Source: Zopfochytrium polystomum (Eukaryota; Chytridiomycota; Chytridiomycetes; Chytridiales; Chytridiaceae). Taken from it: a stretch of 64,000 bases of DNA. The notes under the pieces were generated by a model. It searched no databases. It had not been told where the DNA came from and worked only from the letters and a program-made list of their open reading frames with translations. Position numbers and translations under genes: made by a program. The stretch spans positions 1 through 64,000 of the forward strand of contig JAIVFJ010000212.1 in assembly GCA_025765615.1 (NCBI GenBank). The letters are read 5' to 3'. Positions 1 to 12,374 of this stretch are shown in pieces (positions within the stretch are counted from its first letter, which is position 1; each line of letters begins with the position of its first letter).

Positions 1-43
1 CTTTGTAAGAATGGTCTCAACCAAACCAAAATTCGTTCATTAC

Positions 44-978
44 CTGCAGAAGTTCACTCTGTTTGGAAACAGCCAGCTGAAGTGACTGGATCTCCTCTTC
101 TTGAGCCTTCATTATAAAATTCAAAGGTTAGGGGATGAGGAATTGTGAGAATCATCTCTTTGCCATATATGAATTTGTTACCAGAAGAAAATCTTTTTGT
201 TTGGCAACAATCATGAAAAATGACTTGGCTTCCTCTTCAAGTATCTCCAATTGAGCGCACTGGGCTTCCAGCACGGACTTGCAGTGTTTGTGGCAATTGG
301 GGGGGGGGGTGCTGTTCCCTGGAAGTGCTGCAGTGGGAAGTGCCTGTGTTATGGGAAGTTGATATTGTAGCTGGATTAGGTTAATGTTGTCAGTTGAATA
401 TATATTCTAGGTGGTTTGATGATGAAAAAGAACTTGCACTCACTACCCAAGTCAGGGGTTTTCCCCTTTCCAGTGGTAGAAAAAGATGTAGCTTGAGGAA
501 TCTGGTCTATGAGTGTTTGCTTTGAATGAGCGTAAGTTGCAGGAGTAAGGAATTCTGGCAGCTGTTTCTGCTGCTGCTGCTGTTGCTGTTGCTGAGGTTG
601 CTGCACATGTGACTGGGCAGAATGGCCAAACTGTTTCTGAGAGATACCAGCACCAGTGGAGCTGCTTATGCCAGCTCTTCGTTGCTTCTGTTGTGGAAGT
701 TGCTGAGTGGACTGTTGGCGCTTTAAGGGGACACCAGGCGTGGTCTGGGCAAAGAAAGTGTGCTGTGGGGCTGACTGTTGGCGAAAGGTGGATGGTGGTG
801 GCATTGTGGTGATACGTGGGGTCTGTGGAGCACTTGAATCATTCAAGTGCTGCATGTTTGTAGTTGAGGGTGCTTCCACAGTGGTGCAGAGAGAGAGAGA
901 GCGATAGTGTGTGTGTCTGATGGGTTGTAGTTCTTTGTTCTGGGGGGAAGTTGGAGGCTGGGTATTTATATTCCTCAA
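44..978 (-). CDS. Q-rich coiled-coil protein, 5' part of a gene running off the left edge
   Basis: The gene is read leftwards from the ATG at 978. Inferred exons are 447-978, 182-327 and 44-106, then a donor at 43/42 leads out of the window. The joins keep frame: phase 1 across the donor GTAGTG and acceptor ctgcag, phase 0 at the next. The first exon is polar and low-complexity (Ser/Thr/Pro/Gln) with a nine-residue Gln run. The following exons look like a coiled coil, with repeated Leu/Glu/Gln spacing such as LEAQCAQLEILEEEAKSF. No known family was recognised, and the protein could be a structural or scaffold component. The C-terminus lies outside the window. The reading frame and consistent intron phases make a real gene likely, but the exact start is uncertain. 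Confidence 0.5.
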
Positions 979-999
979 TTGAGCAGCTGTTTATTTGAT

Positions 1000-3120
1000 T
1001 TTAATTCTTATGTCTTGGCCTTTTAAAAGATTGCTTATCATTCAAAATTTTCCTCTTTCCTTTTTGGGCATGTGTTGTTTGCCCAGTCATTCAAACTTTC
1101 CTTTCTTGGACTGTTTGTTGTTTGCCCAGGCAGTCAATCTTCCCCTTTTTGGACTGTTTTTTTTTTGTCTTTTCTTTCTTTCTTCTTTCCTTTGCTTTTA
1201 AGCCCAGGCTCTTTCCTTTTTGAGCTACTTGATATAACCTTGGCAGTCTTGTTCCTTTGCTTGCATTGCTTCTTGGCAATCACGGCACACAGACAATGGT
1301 TTATTTGAAATGCTCCTGAAGATTTCAAACCATTTTCCCTCTCTGTGGGGAGACCAGGCGCTGCACACAGAGCTTGGTTGATTTGAAATGCTCTGAATAT
1401 TTCAAATTTCAAATCACCCTCTCTCTGTGGGAAGGGGTTTACAACACCTCCCCTGAGCAAAAGTCCTCTCTGACGCAGGTTGCAACTTGTTCAGATAGCA
1501 AAACAGGTCAACGTCCCTGTGGGAGTGCAAACTGGGCAGAAGTTTCTTATTAAAAACACAACACTCTCACTCCAATTTTGCCAGTAACCCTAAGCTCTTT
1601 TTGCCCACTTGCCCTTGGTCACTTTGCTTCGCTTGCTCCCTCGTGCAAGTCTGTAGGTCAAACCTCAGTTGCACTCCTTCTTTATTTCTACCTCTCAGCC
1701 ACTTGCTTTGCTTTGTGGCCTTGACCCATCTACCTTCTTGTGATGCCTTCCCTCATGACATCGCCTTCTACACTGCAACTTCAACACAGTTGTCTCATAT
1801 CCTGTCTGCTTGATTGGGCAGTCGCAAAATAGTGAGTGGGTCAATAGTTGTCCTTGTTATAGTCGCTGGGAGAACACAACTATACCAAGTACCAGTTGCC
1901 GAGATTACTTCCTCTTTCTGAGGGTTTACTTCCATGAAAAATATACAATGTATTATACCAAGTCACAGTAGAGTAAATGCTCAACAAGTTAATAACAACC
2001 TAACCTGTGACTGACAGATACTTGAGAACCTCATACCAACTTCTCTAACTCAGTCATCTGCGACTGTCACATAAAAGTGCTGAATATTATTGCACAAAAG
2101 CAAAGAACCATGTGGAAGTTTCACAGAACTATCTAACCCTGACAGAAGATGGCCTCTAGCGCCTCATCTTCTTCGAGAGCTTCCAGCCACTGCAAAGCCC
2201 GCACCACATTGTATGAGACCCCTCCATCCCCAGGGGCCAGCATCTTTTGTCACTTTGAGGTGGCGGCTGTGGGGTTGTTGCTCCATGAGCTTGCGCTTGT
2301 CTGCGGCATCTCCCAAGCTGTTCTGGTCGCCTGTTCTCTCCTTGTACGCAGACAACTGATCATCACCAATCGTTGTCCAGCTCTTTGTCCATGTCCCTTC
2401 TCTTCCTTCTGCCAAAATCAAAAAATGGACGGAACGGGCGGAACTGGCAGGAGAATGTGGGTTGGGCACGGCGTGTTCGCTAATCGCCATGGTAGCCGTG
2501 GCTGCAGTGGCTGAAAAGGTGGTGGCCACAACGCCGCTTGTGGTGGTTTTGTCATCCACATCAAGTGGAGCTGTGGTCACTGCTGCAAACCTGGGAGCTA
2601 CGGCAGGTCCCACGCGTGGTGTAGCTCTTGCTGCTTTCATCCTCAATCAATCTGTCGCCACTCTTTCAGCCCCTAGCCCACTGCTTGCAACTCCATCTGC
2701 TCCAGAACCTCGGCACCATGTTTGCAGCGATTGTGATCACACCTGGCCAACAGCTCACACTGGCCGCCATCAAGCCAGCTTGAGCTCATGAATAGCCCTG
2801 GGAGACAGCAGCCTCAACACATCTGCGCTGACCACATTTCCACTCATGACAAAAGATCAGCAAGCAAACATTCATGCTCTACACTATGCAAGAGCAGGCG
2901 TCAGTGCTTTTCCCAACTTGCAGTCTCTGATCGCTGTTAATTAATAATTTTATTTAGTTTTCTCCCTGGTTTTCCATTGTACCACAATCTGCCTATAAAA
3001 AGCAGTTGCTCACTTGCCGCTGACGGCCCACTCCACCAGCCACTCGTCGTTGTAGTGCCAGAGACTCTAACCGATGCAGCAACAAAATTGGATTTCCTGC
3101 AATGTCGTGTAGAAGCGAAG
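1000..3120. other. Region without a recognisable gene
   Basis: This stretch is mixed in composition, with pyrimidine-rich runs at 1,140-1,200 and several short frames on both strands. The longest coherent frame is minus 2,164-2,646 (about 160 codons, Ala/Thr-rich then basic). It matches nothing recognised and could be an exon or noise. The right end leads into the 5' part of the LINE. No RNA gene is visible. Confidence 0.4.
1288..1433. repeat. Imperfect ~70-bp tandem duplication
   Basis: Two adjacent units share the order gGTTkATTTGAAATGCTC, ATTTCAAA, then CCCTCTCTGTGGG. The first spans about 1,288-1,360 and the second about 1,368-1,433. The second unit carries an extra internal copy of ATTTCAAATTTCAAAT. 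They are diverged enough to be old. No coding role is seen. Confidence 0.6.
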
Positions 3121-3126
3121 CAGCCC

Positions 3127-3656
3127 ATGGCAAAGGGACTTGAGCCGTTTGAGGTCGATAAGAGTCGCCTCCGTCAACTTCTCTGTCATTGGTGCACCCA
3201 CGTCATGCCAACTGACGAGGTTGAGACGTTGCTCTTGTGCCTTCATGTCTTTTTTTTTCTCCCCCCGACAAGGTGATGGAATGCTGGGTGTATGAGGGGG
3301 ACAAGGAGAAGTTCATCAAGGCTTGTGCTGATGCTGAGATTGCTGTGGACACTGATTGTGAGCCCTGGATGCCCTCGAAGTTGAAGGATTCTTCCGAAGC
3401 TCAGGAAGCAGCTGCGCAGGCGTATATCTGCTGGGTGGCTGGGATCTTGAACCATCCATTCTTCAGACCACCACCAAATGTTGCCAAGTCTATCTATGCA
3501 TCTGTGCCAAAGAAGTTGGAGACACTCTTGAGGGGGAAGTTGAAGGACCTCTCTCTATACCCATCTTCGCCTCCTGGTGGGAACGGGAAGGGGAGGGAAA
3601 CTGAGACTGAACCCACTGCTGTGCGTGCAGGCGATGCTAATGCCATGGAAACATGA
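3127..3656 (+). pseudogene. LINE ORF1 (gag-like), frameshifted
   Basis: An N-terminal frame starts at the ATG at 3,127. It is out of register with the continuation from about 3,270, the shift lying at the T/C homopolymer run near 3,248-3,267. The C-terminal part is an acidic and then basic segment of about 125 codons with no zinc knuckle visible. Its TGA stop (3,654-3,656) overlaps the ATG of ORF2 (3,653-3,655) as ATGA. It is assigned as ORF1 because of position and this coupling, not homology. Confidence 0.55.
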
Positions 3657-6068
3657 GCAAGTCAATGAGATTTGGATTTTTGAATGCCCATGGATCCTTA
3701 GCTGGACATTCAGATCAAGTTCAGGAAATTTTTTCAGATTTTCAAGTAGACTATATGTTGTTTTCAGATATTGGAATGTGGAGTTCTGACAGTATGAGTG
3801 CAGTTTGGGGTGTTGTTGCTGAGGCAAGGGGTCGCCCCCTCCTTATCAACCTGGGTGGAATGTTGGAACAAGGGCAAAGAAAGGAGTCGCTGTTGTGGTG
3901 AGTGGGGACCTGGACAGTGATGCCCACCTGGTGGTGCAGACCCTGCACAGGTCCCCCAAGGGAGAATGGATGATTGTGAGGATGTTGGAGCTGATTGTTG
4001 GATTGACGTATTTTGCGCCAAGTGCACCTCTGGAATCTCTGCAGGAATTTCAAGATCAAGTTAGCCAAGTTAGCACTCTTTTGCCTGCAGCACCCTTTAT
4101 GATCATTGGAGACTTCAACATTTGGATGCGTGAATATGGATGCTGCACCTCTGCTCCTGCTGAACGTGTTTGCTGGCTGCAGGACTTGCTGCGACCTCCT
4201 TCCCAGTGGACCACAATGATAGAGGGATGGGCTGGTGGACCTGGTGGACGGGGGGTCACTGATCTTCTGTTTGTCAACCAGCATGCTCTCCCCTTTGTTC
4301 AGAACCTGGTTGTCCATGATGACCCTTCAGAGTATGTTGGCTTCTCAGATCACAGGCTGTTGACTTTCACCTTCAATGGAGATCTGACCACCAAGCCCCC
4401 GTTTAGCGCCTGAATGTTCGGAGACTTATGATGAGACAGACCAAGTATGCTGGCTGCCTTGAGAAGACCAGGAAACCCATCAGAGCTCAGATCCATTCAG
4501 TTTGGAAAGAAGTTGAAACTGCCACTGAGTCCGGAGAGCTCTGGACTTTTGAGAGGCACTTGGCTTGTGTGGATGCAGTTTCAAACTCTGTTGTGAAGTG
4601 GCTCATGGACAATGCGGTTAAGGTGGCTGCGAAAGTTCGCTTTAGGGGTGGATCTGGAGGACCAGAGGTCCGGGAGAAGCATCTCAAGGAGCTAAAGCGC
4701 TGTCGCATGGAGGCGCGAAGGGCTGCTGAGGCTCACTCAGATGACGATCCTGTGGGGCAGAAGATGGCCTGGACTCAGTTCCGTCAGTGGAATAAGATTG
4801 TGAAGATGGCCATCAAGCAGTACAGGAAGCGTGTATATTCCGCTGTGCGTGACTTTGCTGGTGAGGCCAAGCGCATCAAGTGTCAGAAGGTGCGTTCAGA
4901 TAGAAGCCAGTGTGCACTTGATCCCCAGAAGATGGGCCACTACAAAGACCATTTCCGCACAACCATAGGGCATGACCCAACCGGAACTGATGTCCCTAAC
5001 GCTGTGGCCCTTGAAGAATCAGCAGTTACTGTGAACAAAGTCCCTCTGAAGCAGTTTGAAGTCTCCTGGATTAAGAAGGTTCATGTTGAAGAAGCCTGCA
5101 AGAATGCCCCCAGGGGCAAAGCCCCTGGCGAACACATGCTTTTTGGGGAGTTGGTCTTTATTGCTCCGCACTTGGTTGCTGCAGTCCTGCACAGATTCTT
5201 TCAGCTGGTGGCCTCTCTTCATGTGGTTCCTTCTCTGTGGTCTGTGGCCAATGTGGCCTTGGTCTACAAGAACAAGGGCTCAACAGCGATGTTGCAAACT
5301 ACAGACCTATCTCCTTGTGCTCAAGGATGCGACTTGTGTATGAGCAAGTGATTGCACCCCAGGTTGAGCGCGTGGTTGAAGGCATGATTCACAGGGCGCA
5401 GGGTGGTTTCAGAAGGAAGCGGTCCACCATGGACCAGCCCTACACTTTGCATGAGCTCCAGCAGTTGAACCCCCAGATGCATGTGGTGTATTTGGACATT
5501 AAGACTGGACAAACAGGAGTCTGGTGTGGGACTGCCTGCGGCAGGGGCGGCCCTGCATCTTATGTTTGGAGTGGTGCCTTTGGCAGCCAGGAGCAAGATG
5601 CTGAATGCCAGATACATTTTCAGACTGCACCACATTCAGGATGCTTGCAACACAACAGCTCAGATGTACAGGCACATGGTGGAAAAGATTGTCTCAGGGG
5701 CCTCCTTGGGACAGTCCTTGACAAAGTTTTCGCTTGACTATACGGATATTCAGGATTTTTTGAACTTGGTGAGGTGGCCCTCCTTTGTGGAGTTGCCACT
5801 TGTGGTCCCCACAACCAAGGCCTATGACATTGAGTTGCCAGTGGTGAGAACAAAGAACATTGAGGCTGCAGACATGCTGGCAATGCACAAGTGGGCTTTG
5901 GTGAGGTGCCAGCAGAAATCCTCCCCTACTGGGGTGGCGCGGGCTTTGGAGGTGCCTTCACACATGGGGCCATGCCAAGTTATTCGATCTGGTGCTGCAT
6001 TTAACAGGAAGTGGCTCAGACACCTGCTGATGTGGATGGCTGGGGGGGGGGGGGGTCGGGCCTCTTAG
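3653..6068 (+). pseudogene. LINE ORF2: EEP endonuclease plus reverse transcriptase, degenerate
   Basis: The endonuclease part shows LNAHG near the start, IIGDFNIW at about 4,100-4,125 and SDHRLL near 4,350. These are the metal- and DNA-binding motifs of EEP nucleases. The RT part has ANYRPISL, GFRRKRSTMDQ and VVYLDIK (about 5,295-5,500). Frame changes occur near 3,890, 4,410, 5,285 and twice between 5,500 and 5,560. After YLDIK and a remnant of DCLRQG the sequence jumps to the C-terminal KMLNARY region (about 5,600). The palm segment with the catalytic FxDD motif is missing. The C-terminal domain then runs open to 6,068. Confidence 0.75.
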
Positions 6069-6091
6069 TTTCCGTTGGTGGTTGTTCCTCG

Positions 6092-7870
6092 TTAGCACAG
6101 CTTCAGTTGGAACTGGGAGAGTACATTTGTTGCAAATGCGATATCTGGTCGAGTTTGTGTTGCGAGGTATTGAATTTTCATGAGTGTGGATCGATACCAG
6201 CTTGAGTCACTCTCACTGAGTTCGATTGACGTTTCATCATGCATAAAGGTGATAGAAATTGGAGTTGATGCAATATCGAGGTTGTCCCACATTTCCTCTT
6301 CAGTGAGAATTGTCCTGGTGTATTCGTCTAGGCCCATCCAAATGCCTTCGGCGTTGCGCTGGAGGTGGATGCAAATCACTTGGCTGACAGTGGTTTCCTC
6401 GAGGGACATGCTGTACTCAGCACAAAAAGCATCCTCAATATTTGCGACACAAGCTGGGGTGTTGGCCATGACATTGATGTCGTTGAGAAAGACAAGACGA
6501 GCTTTCCATCACTTCAGCCAGCCAAAGGGGTCAAGCTTGTAGGCATAAACCCATTTGCAGAACATTGCGTGTTCGCCAGGAGGAAGAACTGCCCATTCCC
6601 AGACCTTGTGCTCGTCCATGAGAGAGTGAAGCTCCTCAAGCTCAGATACAGTCCATTCTTTGTTATAGTCTGACGCGTGGGCTTCCTTGTGGGAATGTGG
6701 CACTGGTGGGAGTTGTGATTGGTGGATTGGTTCTTTAGGGAAGCGTGGTTCTGGTTTAGCTGATGCAAAGTAGAGTCGCAAGAGATGGCAAGTGATTGTT
6801 TGATTTGCAAGTAGCTTGCGAAGTCCAGTTGGTGCATCTTTGATGTTGACAATGACAGGTTCCAGTTCAGTGTTGATGGATGCTGCTATGTGGTCTGCTG
6901 TTGGAGCTAGGCTCTCTTCAGGTTCGTCTTCATCTTAGCCCAAGACGAAAGCGAATGTGTCAGGGTTCCAACCATAGTCGTCATCATCATTATCTTCTTC
7001 CATATCTTGGGGAAGAGTTGGAGGTTGATCTGAGGAGTTTGTTGATGATGGTGGGGGCTGTCCCCCCTGGAAGCCTGGCGCAGTTGCTGGCTAGTACAAG
7101 TGGAGGAAGCACCGTCAGGAGGAGAGTTGGATAATTGACAGTAAGAGTCAAGTGGTGGCTCAACTGGTTCGAAAGAAGGAGAGTCGTCAGTTTCAGGAAA
7201 ATCTGTAAAATCATCAGAGAGAGAAGTTAAGAAATCAGAATTAAGAGATTGAAGCTTAGCGTCACTGCGGACAAGGCCAGGAAAGACATGCTCATGCAAG
7301 TTATAGTGGTGTGTCCGAAGAATAGTCCGTGCAGTAAAGTTGTAGCTGAGGGCAATAGACTCGCTGTCTGTGTCAAAACCCAAGAAGAGTCCAAGTGAGG
7401 CCCGAGGAGAGAACTTGGTCTTGTGTGAGTTTGCAGGTTCTGTATACTCATTTTTGAGTGTGGGTAGATGGGGACGTCAAGTTTGTTGTTATCTACCATG
7501 GCTGTATCCCAACTATTTGAGGCTGCCATAGCAAGAGGCCATTGCAGACTATTGATGTGGACAACACGAGAGGGAGTATTCCAGAAGTCAACGCCATGAC
7601 TCTGTGTAAAGCTGCCATTAGTTGTGTGCAAAAGTGCTCAATGCTGCTGTCTGGTCAAAGCTTGACTTTGTAGACCCATTTGTTCTGCTTGACATTGACA
7701 TTCTTGGGTTGGTCAACAACTTTGAAGGCTGCAAGCGTTCTGAGGGCGTTGATCTTTGGTTGCTCTGATGTAATCCATCCACTCATGGCCTCTGTGTGTG
7801 TTACTGGGTCTGGGCATTTGGTGCTGGTCAAATATGTTTGTCCAGACTGAGTGCACACATGTGTAGCTGG
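6092..7870 (-). pseudogene. Decayed Ty1/copia polyprotein (integrase end and reverse transcriptase)
   Basis: On the minus strand, fragments follow the copia order with stops and frame changes. The integrase C-terminal 'GFDTDSES...' segment lies near 7,260-7,383, followed by an acidic linker. The RT N-terminal block with WEWAVLPPGEHAMFCKWVY is at about 6,540-6,700. The RT C-terminal block with YRSTLMKIQYLATQTRPDI lies near 6,110-6,200. Another RT-start-like piece (FKVVDQPKNVNVKQNKWVYK) sits at 7,655-7,750, so two copia copies may be joined or rearranged here. No LTRs were identified. The whole is inactive. Confidence 0.7.
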
Positions 7871-8379
7871 AACTCTGGTGGTGGGTTTCTAGTTGGTGTT
7901 TCAGCAATTATTGTCTTCAGAGGAAGGCTTGGTGGCGTCAGTAAAGTTACATAGTTATTTATGAGCATAAAGATGCAGAAAAGGAAATGGAGAGATGATT
8001 GGTAGTTGAGCCTTCTGCACGAAGTGGCAGGGTTCGGGTTTCTCTGATCCTCGCACTATGCATCAATCTGTTCCAAGGTCTGCTCACTGAATATGACGCC
8101 AGTTGCGCTGTAACTGCTGCTGAGGGTCTGGATCTGTCGGGTTGGAGCAGGCTCAATTGACCTAATTGTTGCCATTTAAGCTGCGTACGTTCCAATGGCC
8201 AGACTTGTAATAGGCGGCTGCACCATGGACTGCATGAAGTGAGGGCTGATATCTGCCATCATTGACAACAGAGAGCACCTTCAGGGATACCTGAGGTCAC
8301 AGGCATGCAAGCGTACCGTCTTCCTCTGGTAAAACGCTCACCTCAGAAACAAGATCGTCCTCACCACCTGTGATGTACT

Positions 8380-9827
8380 TGTGAAGGCAGCTCGACGACT
8401 TCTGCATGCATGCAGCAGACCACGCGTCGGGCCTCAGAGCACCGCCCTGGACGCAGAAGTAAATAATGGTTGTCCTTGATTACTTCACTCGATGGGTTGA
8501 GGCTATTCCAGTACCCGAAATTACTGCTGAGACTGCCACCCAGGCTCTTGTGGAATAGGTATTCTGCCGACATGGAATTCTTGTTTACCTTCATTCTGAT
8601 AGAGGTCAACCCTTCACAAGCGCCCTGTTTAGCGCACTTGGAAAGGCCTTGGCTTGAAAAAGTCCTTTACAACACCACACTGGCCTCATGCTAACAGTGC
8701 TGTCAAACGGTCTATACAAACTTTGAAGGCAATGATTTGTGCGTACATTGACCAGCAAACCCATGATGACTGGCCTTCCATACTCCCGTATGTCCTTTTT
8801 GCATACCAAACCGATGTCCATGCTTTGACTGGAGAAACGCCATTTTTCCTGATGCATGGAAAAGATGCACGTTTACCTGTTGACTTGTTCACTGGTGTGG
8901 ATTGAGAAGATTTTGCCTACACTGTAGATGACAGTGACACTGACAAGGACAAAGAAACTGCCCTCTCTATCTCATCTACTCCCCAAGGTGAAACAGAGAA
9001 AGAAGCTCCTTTGCCAGATGCTGGTCTCGTATGAGCCTCTCACATTTGTTGGAGAACGAAAACGCTTGAGGTTTACAACCTCACTAGAAACCCCTTCTGA
9101 AGAAGCTGAAGAGGAGTCTTGTCTCTCTTCTGTTCAAGATAATGAATCTCCTGCAAGTTATGTTACTAAGGCTGTGTACCCTTCCAAGGCTTTGCCGCTC
9201 TTCCCAGTTGTGCGTTGTCTTCATTCAAGTAACAAGCCTCTCAGCGACACTCATGCAGCACTTGCCAAGACGCCTTTGGCCTTACCCAACGCAGTACCGG
9301 CTTCATGAGATACTGAGTGAGTTGATTGGACAGTTCTCTGTCGATGTTCTCTTCATTTGGCATGAAGCTCCACCTCCCCCGCCTCCAGGTGTGAGACCTG
9401 AGAAAATCCCAAAGTTCTCAATGCCTAACTTCCTGCAATTGAGCCTCTCTGAGCCTGCTCTTGCAATTATGCTCCACTGTTCTGCCATGGACGGCAGCGC
9501 GTTTTACCTCTACTCCAGCTCCAACTACGTTTGCAGAGCAGAGTTGATTTACCCTGTCATGTCACACTTCTCGAATGGCTTGATTGGATATTCGAGCAAT
9601 GGAAGTCTTCCACACTTCCATCTCGACAAGCAGGGAGAACTGAAGTCGGTTGATATCACCCCTGAACCATGGAATAGGGAAGCACCTATTACTGCAATCA
9701 AGCTCTGGCCTGGTCTTTCCGCACCAATTCTGCAAGTCAGCCTGTTCCTGGCCCACCAACACCACAAACTCAACCTGTGCCCCTGAGGAGGAGCACACAG
9801 TTGAAACCTTCTAAGTTAGAAGTGCCC
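8380..9827 (+). pseudogene. Decayed Ty3/gypsy-type integrase and 3' pol region
   Basis: In the plus frames the retroviral-type integrase core is recognisable. DYFTRWVEAIPVPE is at about 8,475, followed by HSDRGQPFTSALF near 8,595. Then TTPHWPHANSAVKRSIQTLK (the glutamate position reads Lys) and SVHALTG-like text run to 8,905. Stops and shifts break it near 8,560, 8,650 and 8,905. Downstream, a Pro/Thr-rich tail with RRSTQLKPSKLE ends near 9,820. It sits directly upstream of a purine tract and the long terminal repeat at 9,869, consistent with the 3' end of one old LTR element. Confidence 0.7.
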
Positions 9828-9851
9828 CCTTTGTCACACCTGTGGGTGTGA

Positions 9852-9868
9852 GATTAAAAAAGAGGTAC
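9852..9868 (+). promoter_or_regulatory. Polypurine-tract-like run before the long LTR
   Basis: A purine-rich run (ATTAAAAAAGAGG, then TAC) directly precedes the TGTGAGAC end of the repeat. This is where plus-strand priming would occur in an LTR element. The assignment rests on position and composition. Confidence 0.45.
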
Positions 9869-11258
9869 TGTGAGACTACACCAAGGTCTCAGTGATAAAG
9901 TCTAGGGATTTTATTCGCAAAAACAAGTGTACCTGTCATAAAACCACAAGGATCGGGGTGACCCCTATTATTCCTGGTTCTTTAGTTTCCAAGGCAATAT
10001 CAAAGTGTATTTGCGGTTAACCCGTCTTTATTATTGGGCCTGCTTTTACTACTTTCGTCTTAACAGTTTCCTTTGCACCAGGGTTTTCTCAACTCTTTTC
10101 TTTTTTGGTGACTAACAGAGACTGCCCGACTGCCTAGGGATGGGGTGCCTGACAGGCCATACCCCATGCCTGCCTAATTTATTATTTATTTTTGGCACTT
10201 GTACATACACGCATAAGGTTGGGGGGACTTTAAGCATATGTGGTGGATGCTCCAAGTCAGGGGTTTTGACTTGTCAATTTTCTCTCTCTCTGTTTTTGGG
10301 CCATTTCTCTTTCCCTTTTTACTTCAATCTGACTTTGGCACCAAGACAGAGTCCCTTCAAATCCATCTGGCTCACGACGGCGAGGGTAGTGAGAGGTGGT
10401 CTGCACCCAGGTGAGTACATGGTCCCTTTGGGGGCTCCTCTCAAGGGGCCGCAGGTGGGGAATGCAGCTGGCCCCACCACTGAATGTGTGGCGCTGCTGG
10501 CTCTGTGTTGGAGTGAGGATCACGGGCACTTGCCCTCCACGGGGGCGACAGCGGTGGCATCATCGACCTTGCAAGGGTGTTGGTGGCCAGTTGCACGGCC
10601 CCCAACACCTGAGAGTTCGATCTACAAGTGCCTGCCTCAGTCCTATTCCTGTGAGAGTGAGATGTGTGAGTACGAGTGCAATGCGATAAAGACCGTTGGT
10701 CAAGTGATTGTACCGACACAGCCCAGCGGGGTGTGTGTATGATCGCAGGTGTTTCCGCATGCGAGTTCCCTGCTGGCGACCTTCCAACCCCTACATAGTT
10801 GACTCCCTTCTCTCTATCCCCCTTCTCGCTGGCGACATCAAGGGCTCCTGCAGCACTGTCCACAACGAGGGCGCTAGGTTGCGCCCTGTCTGTCCCATTG
10901 CTATTAACCGCTCCTGTTGTGTTTGAGATTAGGTTCCAGAGATAAACACCCCCATTTCCCTCTTCTCTCTTTTTTTTCTGCAGTTGTGTTGCACCCTCAG
11001 GAGTGCCCTTCCATTTCCCCTCGCACCAGCCTGTGGCCACGCCACCGATCCTTCAGAGGATTGTCCCTCTGAATGTTCATTCATTGGGTTTGAGACCCCT
11101 GTTAGACAGATCAGCTGGGATACTTCATGGACTAAGCAAGTAGTAGGGTTGAAACACCCCCTAGACAACAGCCCAATAAAGTTAGTTTTAGCCCATTATT
11201 TGCTTTCCCTCACTCTGGGCCCACATCCCAGGGTCAAAGGAGTGAGTATAGTCTCACA
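9869..11258 (+). repeat. Long terminal repeat, family II, copy 1 (about 1.39 kb)
   Basis: The repeat begins TGTGAGACTA and ends TAGTCTCACA, giving a short terminal inverted repeat with TG...CA ends as in LTRs. It follows the gypsy integrase remnant and a purine tract, so it is read as that element's 3' LTR. Two further diverged copies are at 23,480-24,356 (inverted) and 55,280-56,515 (interrupted). A conserved block of all three contains TTATTATTGGGCCTGC and CAGGGTTTTCTCAAC. No matching target duplication was found. Confidence 0.65.
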
Positions 11259-12374
11259 CGCCACGGTTACCCACAGCCGAAGCCTTTGCCCACCAAAAAA
11301 AGGTTTAAAAAAGAAATTGGAGGAAACCACGTGACAGCAACAGCCTGCCGAATGCGGCTCCACCGACGACCGACGACCCTCCGCAACATCATGCGGCGTC
11401 CCCTAAAGCTCCTTCGTTCACGCAGTTGGCTCTGGAAAGTCCTCCCTCCTCAACCATCGCCGACGAAATAAAAAGGTGCCGCGGTATGGCCACCGTCAGC
11501 GGAACAGTCAGCTCCGCCTGGCAGCGACCTCTCTCTGGCCGTCTGCAGCAGCGCGTCAGACTAGAGAGCGCTGTCTTCCAGGAATCACTGCTAATTGTAC
11601 TTGACTTTCGGCCTTTGATACTCACGTTGGGAAGGCTCTGTTTGAAAACTTATCGCACTCACGCTCTAGTACTACCAGCTCGTCGGGGCTTATCCCTCCT
11701 CACTCTCCCCCGATCTATACTCCGTGGGCAGCAAACAGTCACCCCTGCCATCACGTTCCTTCCTGCACGGCCACCAAATCCAGCCGCCATCACCAACCAC
11801 CAAATCGTTGCTATTCCATCAGGCAGCCTGGAGCAACAACGACAACGACAAGTCCTTGATCTCTCGATAGAATGACGGAGGTCGTCTCCTCCTCCCCACT
11901 GGCGCCAGGGGCGGGGGCGCAGAGGGTTTTGGCAATCACTGTCAGGTCCTCTTCGCATTCCCAGGTGTGTGAGATATTCCGATCCTGCCAGTCGCAGAGA
12001 TCACTCTTCCCATCTCAGAACCTATCCAACAGCGCCGCCTTTCCATGGCTAAAAAATTCCTTCACATCCACCCTCGAATTTACTGTATAGGATCCACAAA
12101 AACGATTCATCAGCATTAGGAACTACAAATGATTGTCCAGCCCTCACCAACGCTCGACTCTCCTGCCATCAACCGCATGGCTTCAGATATCTCGCTACAG
12201 CTCTCCGTGTATTCAGAGTACAATTCGGACTACAAGCACGACGATCACATAAAGAGCGACAGCGGGGGAGGAGGAGACATCGAGGTTTCAGCCGCTGGCT
12301 CCTCCCTGCGAGATTTCTCGGCAGTGGCGGCATCGTGAGGAGCCATCGCCAAATCGCTCGACGTGGGGTTGACG

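Larger units (their letters stand above)
3127..6068 (+). mobile_element. Decayed non-LTR retrotransposon (LINE) with EEP endonuclease and RT
   Basis: Two overlapping ORFs in the LINE order are visible: a gag-like ORF1, then an ORF2 with an apurinic endonuclease (EEP) domain and a reverse transcriptase. At least five reading-frame breaks and one internal deletion make it non-functional. The 5' limit is set only by the first ORF1 ATG at 3,127. The 3' end is placed where the C-terminal frame stops at 6,068, next to a G-run. No target duplication or poly-A tail was found, so the true borders are uncertain. Confidence 0.8.

Noticed and set aside
10140..10742. 200-codon plus frame
   Set aside because: Lies inside the family II LTR, and the homologous frame is broken in the other two copies.
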